62,680 nt of DNA, from assembly GCA_009691715.1 (NCBI GenBank), contig SIAN01000025.1, positions 1-62,680 on the forward strand. The letters are read 5' to 3'. The position numbers were made by a program, and so were the translations under genes. The stretch comes from Planctomycetota bacterium (GTDB taxonomy: Bacteria > Planctomycetota > B15-G4 > SIAN01). Shown piece after piece: positions 16,881 to 25,648 of the stretch. Each line of letters opens with the position of its first letter. Position 1 is the first letter of the stretch. Below the pieces are notes generated by a model. It made no database searches. It was not told where the DNA came from and saw nothing but the letters and a program-made list of their open reading frames with translations.

Positions 16881-17903
16881 ATGAATCGGACTTCCCGCGC
16901 CAGCGTGTTTCTCGTCGTCAGTCTCGTCGCCGCTTGTTCGATCGCCAGCAAGCCGCCCGTCGAACCTGGCACGAGCCGTTTTCCGCTGGTCTCGGCGCCG
17001 CTCGCGCATGTCGAAAACGCCTACGCATTGGCAGGCAGCGTCGCGCTGCCGGCGCGCAAGGGCGAAGAGGTGCACGGCCTCCACAATCTGTTCCAGCTCA
17101 GCAAGAACCTCTGGTCAGGTTCCGAGCCCGATGGCGAGGAGGCGTTCGAGGAGCTGGCGAAGCTCGGGGTGAAGACGGTCGTCTCGGTCGATGGCAAGCG
17201 GCCCGAAGTCGAGCTCGCTGCGAAGCACGGGCTGCGCTACGTCCACGTGCCGATCGAGTACCGCGGCATCTCGGACGAGGAGCTGCTGCAGCTGGCGAAG
17301 ACCTTCCGCGAATGCGACGCGCCGTTCTACGCGCACTGCTTTCATGGGAAGCACCGCGGACCGACGGCGGCGGCGGTCGGGCGCCTCGTGCTCGATGGCG
17401 CGCCGCGCCAGCGGGCGATCGCCGAGATGCGGCAGTGGTGCGGCACGGCGTCCGATTACGAGGGGCTGTTCCGCGACATCGCGATGAAGTCGATCCCGAC
17501 GCCGGACGAGACGCGCGCCTACGTGTTCGACTTCCCGACCGAGCGCCGCTTCGACGGCCTGCGGGTCGCGATGATCGACATCGCGCGGCGTCACGACGCG
17601 CTGAAAAAGCTGGAGCAGCGCGGGTTCGCAGCCGATCCGCAGCATCCCGACGTCGATGCATTGGGCGAGGCGATCAAGCTCGCCGACACGTTCCAGGCGA
17701 CGGCGACGATGGCCGACTCCGCGGACCGTGGGGATGACTTCCGGGGCTGGCGCACGCAGTCCGAGCAGCAGTCCGCCGCGCTGCGCGCTGCGCTCGTGTT
17801 GCTGAAGGCCGGCGACGCGACGGCGATCGAGCCGGCCAAGCGGGCGTTCGCCGCGATCAACAAGGCGTGCGCCGACTGCCACGCGGCCTATCGCAACCAC
17901 TGA
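16881..17903 (+). CDS. Lipoprotein with Cys-phosphatase domain and C-terminal c-type haem motif
   Basis: 340 residues from ATG 16881 (GGAG 8 nt upstream). The signal peptide ends in the lipobox VAAC, so it is a periplasmic or outer-membrane lipoprotein. Residues ~60-190 resemble dual-specificity/tyrosine phosphatases: LGVKTVVSVDG, then YVHVPIEYRGIS, and the active loop HCFHGKHRG, which fits HCx5R with Cys153. The C-terminal ~110 residues are helical and end with CADCH (Cys330, Cys333, His334), a covalent haem site as in cytochrome c' -like four-helix bundles. A phosphatase joined to a haem domain in the envelope is an unusual combination. Whether the phosphatase is active is unknown. Confidence 0.75.
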   Translation: MNRTSRASVFLVVSLVAACSIASKPPVEPGTSRFPLVSAPLAHVENAYALAGSVALPARKGEEVHGLHNLFQLSKNLWSGSEPDGEEAFEELAKLGVKTVVSVDGKRPEVELAAKHGLRYVHVPIEYRGISDEELLQLAKTFRECDAPFYAHCFHGKHRGPTAAAVGRLVLDGAPRQRAIAEMRQWCGTASDYEGLFRDIAMKSIPTPDETRAYVFDFPTERRFDGLRVAMIDIARRHDALKKLEQRGFAADPQHPDVDALGEAIKLADTFQATATMADSADRGDDFRGWRTQSEQQSAALRAALVLLKAGDATAIEPAKRAFAAINKACADCHAAYRNH

Positions 17904-18002
17904 GACTGAGAACGGGTCGAAGCGCGCGGCGGCCCGCTTGCCGATCTCACCCGCCGACGGGCTAACCTCCCGCCCCTTCTTTGACTCGGGGGCAGGCGCG
18001 CC

Positions 18003-20081
18003 ATGAGTGGTCGGATCGTGAGCCGGTGGGTCGACGCCGAAACGGCAGGCCTGAACGAGCCGCAGTTGCTGATCTACCGGTCGCAGCGGCTCGGCAGCGA
18101 TCTGCGCATCACCAACTACGGCGGCGGCAACACGTCGGCGAAGGTGGCGATGGTTGATCCACTCACCGGCGCGAACGTCGAAGTGCTGTGGGTCAAGGGC
18201 TCGGGCGGCGACATCGCGAGCGCCGGACTCGACGGCTACGCGACGCTGCACCTCGACAAAGTTCTCGGTCTCGAGCAGCGCTACCGCGGAAAAGAGCACG
18301 AGGACGAGATCCCGGCGCTCTATCCCCACTGCACGTTCAACCTGAATCCGCGTGCGGCCAGCATCGACACGCCGCTGCACGCCTTCGTGCCGTTCCGCCA
18401 CGTCGACCACATGCATCCCGACGCGGTGATCGCAATCGCGACGGCGAAGGACGGCGAGGCCGTGACGCGCGAGGTGTGGGGCGGGCGAGTCGGCTGGATC
18501 GGCTGGCAGCGGCCCGGGTTCGACCTCGGCTTGAAGATCCGCGCGGCGTTGCAGGCGAACCCGAAGCTCGAAGGCTGCGTGCTGCAGAACCACGGGCTCA
18601 TGCATTGGGGCGACACATCGAAGGGCTGCTACGAACGGGCGCTCGAGCTGATCAACGTGGCGATCGCCTACGTGGAATCGAAGCCGCGCCACCTCTTCGG
18701 CGGTCCAAAGGTGGGTGCGCGCACCAAAGAGGAGCGGCGTGCCTTCGTCGCCGCGCTGGCGCCCGAACTGCGCGGCAAGCTCTCGCGCGAGCAGCGCAAG
18801 GTCGGCCACTTGGACGACACGCGCGAGGTGCTCGACTTCGTGTCGAGTCGTGAAGCAGGGCGCCTCGCTGCGATCGGCACGAGCTGCCCCGACCACTTCC
18901 TGCGCACGAAGATCTGGCCGCTGCTCGTGCCGATGGACGCGGCGACCACGCCGACGGAGCTGGCGGCGCGGCTCGACCCGCTGATCGAGGCGTACGTCGC
19001 GCGCTACCGCGCCTATTGGGAGGCGTGCCGCAAGCCCGATTCGCCCGCGTTGCGCGACCCGTTCCCGATCGTGCTGATGCTGCCGGGAATCGGCATGGTC
19101 TCGTACTCGAAGGACAAGAGCTTCGCGCGTCAGGCCAGCGAGTTCTGGGTGAACGCGATCCATGTGATGGACGGCGCAGAGCGGCTCGGCGGCTACCGCG
19201 GGCTGCCGGATGCCGAGGCGTTCGGCATCGAATACTGGCTGCTCGAAGAGGCGAAGCTGAAGCGGCTGCCGGCGGAGCGGCCGCTGTCGCGCCGGATCGC
19301 GCTGATCACGGGCGGCGCCGGCGGCATCGGCAAGGCCAGCGCGCGGCGGCTCCTCCAGGACGGCGCGGTCGCGGTGCTGGCGGATCTCGACGCCGCGGCG
19401 CTGGCGACGGCGGAGGCAGAGCTCGCGAAGGAGTTCGGGCGCGATGCGGTGCGTGGCGTCGTCGTTGACGTGTGCGACGAGGCGAGCGTGATCGCGGCGG
19501 TCGAGTACGCGCTGGTCGAATACGGCGGGCTCGACATCGTGGTGCTGTGCGCCGGGCTCGCATCGGCGGCGCCGATCGAGGAGACGACGCTCGAGCTCTG
19601 GAAGCGGAACCTCGACGTGCTGGCGACCGGCTACTTCCTCTTTGCGCGCGAGGCGTTCCGCGTGCTGAAGCGGCAGGGGCTCGGCGGCTCGATCGTCGTG
19701 GTTGCCAGCAAGAACGCGCTCGCCGCGTCGCCGAATGCGGCGGCCTACTGCACCGCGAAGGCGGCCGAGCTCCACCTCGCGCGCTGCCTCGCGCTCGAAG
19801 GCGCGCCGATCGGCATCCGGGTCAACTCGGTCAATCCCGACGCCGTGCTGCGCGGCAGCAAGATCTGGCAAGGCGATTGGCGCAAAGAGCGCGCGGCGGC
19901 CTACGGCGTCGGCGAGCAAGACCTCGAAGAGCTCTACCGCAAGCGCAGCCTGCTGCAGAAGAACGTCTTCCCCGAAGATGTCGCCGAGGCGATCGCCTGG
20001 TTCGCCGGCGACAAGAGCAGCAAGTCGACCGGCAACATCCTGAACGTCGACGCGGGGAACAAGGAAGCGTTCCCGCGGTGA
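18003..20081 (+). CDS. Bifunctional rhamnulose-1-phosphate aldolase / lactaldehyde dehydrogenase (RhaEW/YuxG type)
   Basis: 692 residues. The N-terminal ~420 residues are a class II aldolase (ITNYGGGNTSAK, WVKGSGGD, HVDHMHPDAV, LQNHGLMHWG), which in this family splits L-rhamnulose-1-phosphate into dihydroxyacetone phosphate and L-lactaldehyde. The C-terminal ~260 residues are a short-chain dehydrogenase (LITGGAGGIGKASA nucleotide site, YCTAK catalytic pair), which oxidises lactaldehyde to L-lactate with NAD. The fusion is an established alternative to separate RhaD and AldA. It is followed by lutABC, which takes lactate to pyruvate, and by rhaB, so the operon covers most of L-rhamnose breakdown in the cytoplasm. 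Confidence 0.9.
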   Translation: MSGRIVSRWVDAETAGLNEPQLLIYRSQRLGSDLRITNYGGGNTSAKVAMVDPLTGANVEVLWVKGSGGDIASAGLDGYATLHLDKVLGLEQRYRGKEHEDEIPALYPHCTFNLNPRAASIDTPLHAFVPFRHVDHMHPDAVIAIATAKDGEAVTREVWGGRVGWIGWQRPGFDLGLKIRAALQANPKLEGCVLQNHGLMHWGDTSKGCYERALELINVAIAYVESKPRHLFGGPKVGARTKEERRAFVAALAPELRGKLSREQRKVGHLDDTREVLDFVSSREAGRLAAIGTSCPDHFLRTKIWPLLVPMDAATTPTELAARLDPLIEAYVARYRAYWEACRKPDSPALRDPFPIVLMLPGIGMVSYSKDKSFARQASEFWVNAIHVMDGAERLGGYRGLPDAEAFGIEYWLLEEAKLKRLPAERPLSRRIALITGGAGGIGKASARRLLQDGAVAVLADLDAAALATAEAELAKEFGRDAVRGVVVDVCDEASVIAAVEYALVEYGGLDIVVLCAGLASAAPIEETTLELWKRNLDVLATGYFLFAREAFRVLKRQGLGGSIVVVASKNALAASPNAAAYCTAKAAELHLARCLALEGAPIGIRVNSVNPDAVLRGSKIWQGDWRKERAAAYGVGEQDLEELYRKRSLLQKNVFPEDVAEAIAWFAGDKSSKSTGNILNVDAGNKEAFPR

Positions 20082-20092
20082 GGGAGGCGGCG

Positions 20093-20992
20093 ATGCAGGC
20101 GGGCTACGAAGGGCGCGAGCCGCCGCCCGCCGTCGTGCAGCTCTTCCCGACTTGCCTCGTGAACGAGTTCATGCCGGAGGCGGCGATCGCCGCGGTCGAA
20201 CTGATCGAGCGCGTCGGCATCCGCGTCGAAGTGCCGGCGGGCCTGACCTGCTGCGGACAGCCCGCGTGGAACGCCGGCTTCGCCGCCGAGGCCAAGGCCG
20301 TTGCGCGCCGAACTCTCGCCATCCTCGCCGCAACACAGGGTCCGATCGTGATTCCGTCGGGTTCGTGCGGCGACATGCTGATCCACCAGACCGCCGAGCT
20401 CTTCCGCGACGAGCCACGCACCGCGGCCCAAGCACGCGTCGTCGCCTCCCGTTGCGTCGAGCTGACGCAGTTCCTCGCGGCGGTGACGAAACCGACGTTC
20501 GGTGTCTGGATCAGATTGTCGGATTCGTCACCAGCGGCGTTTCGGTTCGGGAGCGAACCGTCGGTCAGTTCAACCCCAACCGCGACGACCGCGTCAACCT
20601 GTCCGCCGCTCCAGTCCAGGAACGGAACGGCGGTTCGCGTCGCCTACCACCCGTCGTGTCACCTTGCGCGCGGGCTCGGCATCAGGGACGCGCCGGTCGA
20701 ACTGCTGAAGCAAGTCCCGGGCATCGATCTGGCGCCGCTGGCGAAGAGCGACGAGTGCTGCGGGTTCGGCGGGCTGTTCAGCGTGAAGCAGCCGGAGTTG
20801 TCGGGGGCGATGCTCGATGCCAAGTGCCGGGCGATCGAGGCGAGCGGCGCCGCAGTCGTTGCGAGCTGCGATGCCGGGTGCCTGCTGCATCTGATGGGTG
20901 GGTTGCGGCGGCGCGGCTCGACGGTCCGGGCGTGCCACGTCGCAGAGTTGCTCGCCGGAGCATCGCGACCAACCGAGGGTCACGCCCCTTGA
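20093..20992 (+). CDS. lutA: L-lactate utilisation protein LutA/LldE, with a repeat-derived insertion
   Basis: 299 residues from ATG 20093, after a GGAGG site. It has the two CCG domains of LutA: LTCCGQPAWNAG with PSGSCGDM, and CCGFGGLFS with CDAGC, which hold iron-sulphur or heterodisulphide-type centres. With LutB and LutC it oxidises L-lactate to pyruvate. Family members are about 240 residues. The excess lies in the linker between domains, from about Val130 to Ala180 (VTKPTFGVWIRLSDSS ... LQSRNGTAV). That stretch is encoded by palindrome A (20482-20532), a second hairpin and repeat B (20591-20628). Frame is kept, both CCG domains are intact, and the protein may still work. Confidence 0.85.
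   Translation: MQAGYEGREPPPAVVQLFPTCLVNEFMPEAAIAAVELIERVGIRVEVPAGLTCCGQPAWNAGFAAEAKAVARRTLAILAATQGPIVIPSGSCGDMLIHQTAELFRDEPRTAAQARVVASRCVELTQFLAAVTKPTFGVWIRLSDSSPAAFRFGSEPSVSSTPTATTASTCPPLQSRNGTAVRVAYHPSCHLARGLGIRDAPVELLKQVPGIDLAPLAKSDECCGFGGLFSVKQPELSGAMLDAKCRAIEASGAAVVASCDAGCLLHLMGGLRRRGSTVRACHVAELLAGASRPTEGHAP
20482..20532. repeat. Palindromic repeat A, copy 2 (inside lutA)
   Basis: Same 51-bp core as at 12515-12565 with two substitutions. It is exactly 17 codons long, so its presence does not shift the lutA frame. A GCGGC lies on both sides (20477-20481 and 20534-20538, with one extra A on the right), which may be a short target duplication or a coincidence in GC-rich DNA. This is the only copy found inside a conserved gene. 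Confidence 0.85.
20543..20560. repeat. Small hairpin within the lutA insertion
   Basis: CGGTTCG (20543-20549), GGAG loop, CGAACCG (20554-20560): perfect 7-bp stem. It lies between repeat A and repeat B in the linker-coding insert. Whether it is a third element or chance is unclear. Confidence 0.4.
20591..20628 (-). repeat. Short dispersed repeat B, copy 2 (inside lutA)
   Basis: Reverse-complement match to 7110-7147, with 34 of 38 identical positions and no gaps. It encodes the end of the inserted linker (CPPLQSRNGT). The stem is weaker here (CCGCTCC / GGAACGG with one mismatch). Its location 58 bp from repeat A suggests that the two arrived together or by successive insertions at the same tolerant site. 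Confidence 0.6.
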
Positions 20993-22395
20993 GTGCAGCG
21001 TCACCCTTCCGTGAACGGGTCGCGCGCGCCCTCGCTGACGAGACGCTGCACGTCGCGCTTGGCCGCGCCACCGGCCAGTTGCAGTCGCGCCGCGACGTCG
21101 CCTTCGCCTCGCTCGACGATGCTGACGCGGTCCGCGACTTCGCGCGCGCGGGCAAGCTCGCCGCCACGCGCGCGCTCGACCGGATGCTCGAGGAGTTCGA
21201 GCGCCGCCTGATCGCGAACGGCGTCGTCGTGCATTGGGCGCGCGATGCCGAAGAAGCCTGCGCCACGATCGTCGACATCGCCCGCGCGCGCGGCTGCCGG
21301 CGCGCGGTCAAGGGCAAGTCGATGGCGACCGAGGAGATCGAGCTCAACGCCGCGCTGCAGGCCGCCGGAATCACCGTCGTGGAGAGCGACCTCGGCGAAT
21401 TCGTCGTCCAACTCGACCGCGATCGTCCGAGCCACATCATCCTGCCGATCCTCCATCGCACCCGCGAACAGGTCGGCCGCATCTTCGAGCGCGAGCTCGC
21501 CGTCGACTACACGCCCGATCCCGCCGAACTCTGCCGCATCGCGCGCGCGCGGCTGCGCGACGAATTCCTCGCCGCCGACATCGGCATCACCGGCGCCAAC
21601 TTCGGCGTGGTCGAGACTGGCTCGCTCTGCATCGTCAGCAACGAAGGCAACGTCCGCATGAGCAGCAGCCTGCCGCGCGTGCACGTGGCGCTGCTCGGCA
21701 TCGACAAGCTGCTGCCGACCCTCGATCACCTCGACGCCGCGCTCAAGGTCCTCGCCCGCTCGGCCACCGGCCAGAAGAGCACCGTCTACGTCAGCCTCGT
21801 CCACGGCCCGCGCCGTGCGCCTGCCGAAGTCGCGCCCGAGGAGTTGCACGTCCTCCTGCTCGATCACGGCCGCACCAAGGTGCTGGCCGGCGAGGCGGCC
21901 GAGATGTTCGCCTGCATCCGCTGCGGCGCCTGCTTGAACGCGTGCCCGGTGTTTCAGCAGGTGGGCGGTCACGCCTACGCCTCGATCTACCCCGGCCCGA
22001 TGGGGAGCGTGCTGACGCCGGTCATGCGCGGCCTCGCTGATCACGCCGAACTGCCGCAAGCGAGCAGTCTCTGTGGCGCCTGTCGCGATGCCTGCCCGGT
22101 GAAGATCGATCTGCCGCGGATGCTGCTCGCGCTGCGCCGCGAAAGTGTCGCGACGCTGCCGCAACCGCTCGCGCTGCGCATCGCGCTGCGTGCGTGGAGC
22201 TTCGTGATGGCGCGGCCGTGGTTGCATCGCGTCGCACGCCGACTGGCGCGCGCGGTCGCCCGCCGCGCCGCACCCGATGGCTGGCTGCGCCGCGCGCCGG
22301 GGCTCCTGTCGAACTGGACGGCGACGCGCGACCTGAAGGCGCCGTCCGCTCGATCGTTCGACGAATGGTGGCGCAACCGCGGGGCTCCGCGATGA
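20989..22395 (+). CDS. lutB: L-lactate utilisation iron-sulphur protein LutB/LldF
   Basis: 468 residues starting at TTG 20989, which shares TTGA with the lutA stop; no ATG fits and GAGGG lies ~10 nt upstream. Residues ~60-300 form the LUD domain (KGKSMATEEIELN, ETGSLCIVSNEGN). Residues ~305-375 carry two [4Fe-4S] sites: CIRCGACLNACP and CGACRDACP. The protein is the electron-transfer subunit of the LutABC complex that oxidises L-lactate, and length fits the family. Downstream lutC overlaps by 4 nt. In this operon lactate is expected to come from lactaldehyde made by the fused aldolase/dehydrogenase. Confidence 0.92.
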   Translation: MSAASPFRERVARALADETLHVALGRATGQLQSRRDVAFASLDDADAVRDFARAGKLAATRALDRMLEEFERRLIANGVVVHWARDAEEACATIVDIARARGCRRAVKGKSMATEEIELNAALQAAGITVVESDLGEFVVQLDRDRPSHIILPILHRTREQVGRIFERELAVDYTPDPAELCRIARARLRDEFLAADIGITGANFGVVETGSLCIVSNEGNVRMSSSLPRVHVALLGIDKLLPTLDHLDAALKVLARSATGQKSTVYVSLVHGPRRAPAEVAPEELHVLLLDHGRTKVLAGEAAEMFACIRCGACLNACPVFQQVGGHAYASIYPGPMGSVLTPVMRGLADHAELPQASSLCGACRDACPVKIDLPRMLLALRRESVATLPQPLALRIALRAWSFVMARPWLHRVARRLARAVARRAAPDGWLRRAPGLLSNWTATRDLKAPSARSFDEWWRNRGAPR

Positions 22396-23057
22396 GCGCC
22401 GCCCCGCGCTCCGCCCGCGATGAGATCCTTCTGAACGTGCGTGCCGCTCTGCGCACGGCGCGAATCCCCGCGGACGATTCGACCACGCCCGCATCCGCTC
22501 CGCGTTCGCCGCTCGAATCGCAACCGCCCGTCGCCTGGCGCGCCCGCTTCCTCGCCGAGCTTGCGCTCCTCGGCGTCACGGTCCACGAAGCACCCGACGA
22601 GATCGCCGTCGCCGATCGCGTCGTCACGCTGATCGGCACGCGCCGCCTCCTCGCGTGGCCCGACCCCGCGCTCCCCGCCGCCGTCGCCGCGCGCCTTTCG
22701 CTGCTGCCAGCCGGCCAGCGCCTCGCCGCCGCTGCACCGCGCTCCGAACTCGCCACCGCCGAAATCGGCCTCACCACCGTCGATGCGGCCGTCGCCGAGA
22801 CCGGCAGCCTGCTGCTCGTGAGCTCGGCGGATCACCCGCGCACCGCCTCGATGCTGCCGCCGTTGCACGTTGCGATCGTGCGCGGACGCGATCTGCTGCC
22901 GACGTTTCGCGCGGCGCTCGAACGGCTGCGCGATCGCATCCCGTTGGCCTCGGCGCTCCACCTCATCACCGGCCCGAGCCGCACCGCCGACATCGAGCTG
23001 CAGCTGACGCTTGGCGTCCACGGCCCGGGCGCGCTCGTCGTCGTCTTGGGTCCATGA
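22392..23057 (+). CDS. lutC: L-lactate utilisation protein LutC/LldG
   Basis: 221 residues from ATG 22392 (ATGA overlap with lutB). It is a single LUD domain protein: SARDEILLNVRAAL at the start, TAEIGLTTVDAAVAETGSLLL in the centre, and LHLITGPSRTADIELQL near the end, all typical of LutC. It is the third, non-iron-sulphur subunit of the lactate oxidation complex. The translational coupling of lutA, lutB and lutC implies equal production. Confidence 0.92.
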   Translation: MSAAPRSARDEILLNVRAALRTARIPADDSTTPASAPRSPLESQPPVAWRARFLAELALLGVTVHEAPDEIAVADRVVTLIGTRRLLAWPDPALPAAVAARLSLLPAGQRLAAAAPRSELATAEIGLTTVDAAVAETGSLLLVSSADHPRTASMLPPLHVAIVRGRDLLPTFRAALERLRDRIPLASALHLITGPSRTADIELQLTLGVHGPGALVVVLGP

Positions 23058-23107
23058 GCCGGCGCGCGGCACAATCGCGCGCTTTTCCGGAAGTTACGGG
23101 GAGCCGC

Positions 23108-24640
23108 ATGGACGAACGTCCGCGCCAGCCACGCGTCGGCAGCTACGTCGCCGTCGATCTCGGCGCCGCCAGCGGGCGGGTCGTGCGCGGGCATTTCGGC
23201 GAGGAGCGGCTCGAGTTCGAGGAGTTGCATCGCTTTTCGACCGAGCCGGCGCCGCAGGACGGCGCGTTGCGCTGGTCGACGCGCGACCTCTTCGCCGCGA
23301 TCAGCGTCGGGCTCACCCGCGCGGCGCAGGCGAATCCGCCGGTGCGAAGCGTCGGCGTCGACAGCTGGGGCTGCGACTACGGACTGTTCGACGGCGCGGG
23401 CCAGTTGCTCGAAGAGCCGATCTGCTACCGCGACGCGCGCACCGACGGCGCTCTGGAACGTGCCGCCGCAGTGATGCCGTTGGCCGAGATCCACCGCGTG
23501 ACCGGCGTCCAGCTGCTCCCGTTCAACACGCTGTTCCAACTGCACGCGCACGTCGCCGGCGAACGCTGGCCACGCAGCGCTGCGCGCCTGCTGCCGCTGC
23601 CCGACGTGCTCCATCGCATGCTCTGCGGCAGCGACAGCGGCGAGCGGACTCACGCCACCACGATGCAATTGCTCCGCCACGACAGCGGCGAGTGGGATCG
23701 CGAACTCGCACGGCGCTTCGGCATTCCGGCGTCGATCCTGCCGCGGCTGGTGGAGCCGGGTGCTCGGCTTGGGCAACTGCGGGCCGAGGTCGCGCGCGCG
23801 ACCGGTCTGCAGGGCGTCGAGGTGATCGCACCCGCGACCCACGACACCGCGAGCGCCGTGGCCGGAACACCGCTCTCCGACGGTGTTGCGTTCGTGAGCT
23901 CGGGCACCTGGTTGCTGGTCGGCGTCGAACGCCGCGCGCCGCTGGTCAACGACGCGACCTTCGCGCAGAACTTCACCAACGAAGGCGGCGTCGCCGGCAC
24001 CACGCGCCTGTTGAAGAACGTCTGCGGCCTATGGCTGCTCGAAGGCCTGAAGAAGAGCTGGCGCGCGCACGGCGTCGATCCGCCGTGGGAAGAGCTCGAA
24101 CGCGAGGTCGAGCTCTCGTCGGCATGGTCGGGCGTCATCGATCCCGACGATCCGAGCTTCTTCCGACCCGATGACATGGTGGCCGCCGTCAACGAGTGGC
24201 TGCGATCGACCGATCAGCCGGCTCCCGCGCGGCCGGGCGCCCAGGCGCGCCTCGTGCTCGAGTCGATCGCGCTGCGCTGCGCGGACGTGCTGGCGACTCT
24301 TGCGCAACTCACCGGCGAGACGCTCCACGCCGTGCGCGTGATCGGCGGCGGCAGCCGGAACGACTTCCTGAATCAGACGCTCGCCGACGTGACCGGCCTG
24401 CAAGTGCTCGCCGGCCCGGTCGAAGCCACCGCGCTCGGCAACCTGCTGGTGCAGGCGATCGCCGACGGCCGCTTCCACGACCTCGCCGAAGGCCGCGCCT
24501 ACCTTGCGCAACGCCTGCCGGCCCGCCGCTACCAGCCGAAGAGCCGCGCCGTCGCGCCGCTCCTCCTCGCCCGCTTCCGCCGCGCCGTCGCGCGCCGCGC
24601 CGAGGTCGCTTCGCGCTACCCCAGCACTCGCTCCCAGTAG
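23108..24640 (+). CDS. rhaB: Rhamnulokinase
   Basis: 510 residues from ATG 23108, with GGGGAG 5 nt before it. It is a FGGY-family sugar kinase: VAVDLGAASGRVV (phosphate loop 1), SVGVDSWGCDYGLFD, HDTASAVAGTP, SSGTWLLVGVE and VIGGGSRNDFLNQ. The GAASGR and SWGCDYGL forms are characteristic of rhamnulokinase rather than xylulose or glycerol kinase. It phosphorylates L-rhamnulose at C1, feeding the aldolase encoded at 18003. The 3' end runs 25 bp into the convergent acetyltransferase gene. No rhamnose isomerase gene is present nearby. Confidence 0.9.
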   Translation: MDERPRQPRVGSYVAVDLGAASGRVVRGHFGEERLEFEELHRFSTEPAPQDGALRWSTRDLFAAISVGLTRAAQANPPVRSVGVDSWGCDYGLFDGAGQLLEEPICYRDARTDGALERAAAVMPLAEIHRVTGVQLLPFNTLFQLHAHVAGERWPRSAARLLPLPDVLHRMLCGSDSGERTHATTMQLLRHDSGEWDRELARRFGIPASILPRLVEPGARLGQLRAEVARATGLQGVEVIAPATHDTASAVAGTPLSDGVAFVSSGTWLLVGVERRAPLVNDATFAQNFTNEGGVAGTTRLLKNVCGLWLLEGLKKSWRAHGVDPPWEELEREVELSSAWSGVIDPDDPSFFRPDDMVAAVNEWLRSTDQPAPARPGAQARLVLESIALRCADVLATLAQLTGETLHAVRVIGGGSRNDFLNQTLADVTGLQVLAGPVEATALGNLLVQAIADGRFHDLAEGRAYLAQRLPARRYQPKSRAVAPLLLARFRRAVARRAEVASRYPSTRSQ

Positions 24641-25104
24641 CCGACATCGATCCAGCGGTCGAGCTTGAAGCCGACCTCGCGCAGCGTGCCGACATGGACG
24701 AAACCGTGCTTCTCGTGCAATCCGATGCTGGCGAGGTTCGGCAGCGCGATGCCGCCGAGGATGGCGTGGATGCCGCGGGCGGAGAGCTCTGTCACGAGCT
24801 CGCCGTAAAGGCGCGAGCCGACGCCGGCGCGGGTGGAGGTGGGTGCGACGTAGATCGCGCTTTCGACGGTGCGACGGTAGGAGGCGCGCGTTTTCCACGT
24901 CGTGGCGTAGGCGTAGCCGACGACTTGCCCTGATTGCTCGGCAACCAGCCACGGCAGCCGGAGCAGGGCAACCTCGGCGAGGCGGCGCGCGATCTCGGTC
25001 GGCGAGGGCGGCTGCTCCTCGAACGTGACGATCGTGTCGCGCACGAAGGGCGCGTAGATCGCGGCGATCGCGTCAGCATCGTCGGCGTTGGCGCCGCGGA
25101 TCAC
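24616..25104 (-). CDS. GNAT-family N-acetyltransferase (phosphinothricin-acetyltransferase-like)
   Basis: 162 residues. It has the layout of Pat/Bar-type acetyltransferases: IRGANADDADAIAAIYAPFV at the start, TFEEQPPS, GYAYATTWKTRASYRRTVESAIYV, the acetyl-CoA loop region RAGVGSRLYGELV, and GGIALPNLASIGLHEKHGF. Members acetylate amino-acid-like amines such as phosphinothricin or methionine sulfone or sulfoximine; the substrate here is not known. The gene converges on rhaB, with the two coding ends overlapping by 25 bp, and is the last of a leftward group of genes. Confidence 0.85.
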   Translation of the reverse strand: MIRGANADDADAIAAIYAPFVRDTIVTFEEQPPSPTEIARRLAEVALLRLPWLVAEQSGQVVGYAYATTWKTRASYRRTVESAIYVAPTSTRAGVGSRLYGELVTELSARGIHAILGGIALPNLASIGLHEKHGFVHVGTLREVGFKLDRWIDVGYWERVLG

Positions 25105-25138
25105 GATCGGGAGCGGGCGATCGCGCGCTGGCCCGCCG

Positions 25139-25648
25139 TCATTCCCCGCTGCCGAGGCTCATCATCGGCATCAGCCAGCCGAGCAGACCGCTGGCCGCCA
25201 TCGCAGCGGCGAGCAGCGCGAAATGGAACAGGGTGACGCGACCACGGCCGAACTGGCGCCGCGCGAACAGGTAGCCGACGCCCATCGCGGCGACCACCAG
25301 CGGCTCGCAGAGCGAGTTGGCGAGCGCCTTCGAAGCGAGGTCCTCGGGACCGAGGATGAACCCGAACCACCAGACCAGCGGCAGCGCCAGCAGCAGGAAC
25401 GACTCGCCGGCGAGCCACGGCGCGCCACCGCCGCTGTCGTGCATCCGAACCATCCCCGACTCCGTGGCGACCGGCATCGCGCCGACGGCGGGACTCGCGC
25501 CGCTCCCGTCGGTGGCGGTGCTGAGCCGGCGAACGCGCAAGGTGGCCAGACCGCTCGCCAGCCCGAGTCCATGCAGCACGCATGCCGTCAGCAGGAACGG
25601 AAAGCCGTCGGTCAGCCGCTCGATCGAGGTGAGCTTTTCGAAGATCAC
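25139..25648 (-). CDS. Small integral membrane protein of unknown function
   Basis: 169 residues with about four hydrophobic stretches (FLLTACVLHGLGLASGLATL, SFLLLALPLVWWFGFILG, LVVAAMGVGYLF, FHFALLAAAMAASGLLGWL). No known family is recognised. It is on the same strand as the DUF1501 gene 97 bp upstream and the acetyltransferase 34 bp downstream, so co-transcription is possible. Nothing in the sequence suggests a substrate. Confidence 0.6.
   Translation of the reverse strand: MIFEKLTSIERLTDGFPFLLTACVLHGLGLASGLATLRVRRLSTATDGSGASPAVGAMPVATESGMVRMHDSGGGAPWLAGESFLLLALPLVWWFGFILGPEDLASKALANSLCEPLVVAAMGVGYLFARRQFGRGRVTLFHFALLAAAMAASGLLGWLMPMMSLGSGE

Noticed and set aside
24616..24640. Overlap of the rhaB and acetyltransferase 3' ends as a special antisense device
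   Set aside because: Short convergent overlaps of this size are ordinary in compact genomes and no further structure is visible.
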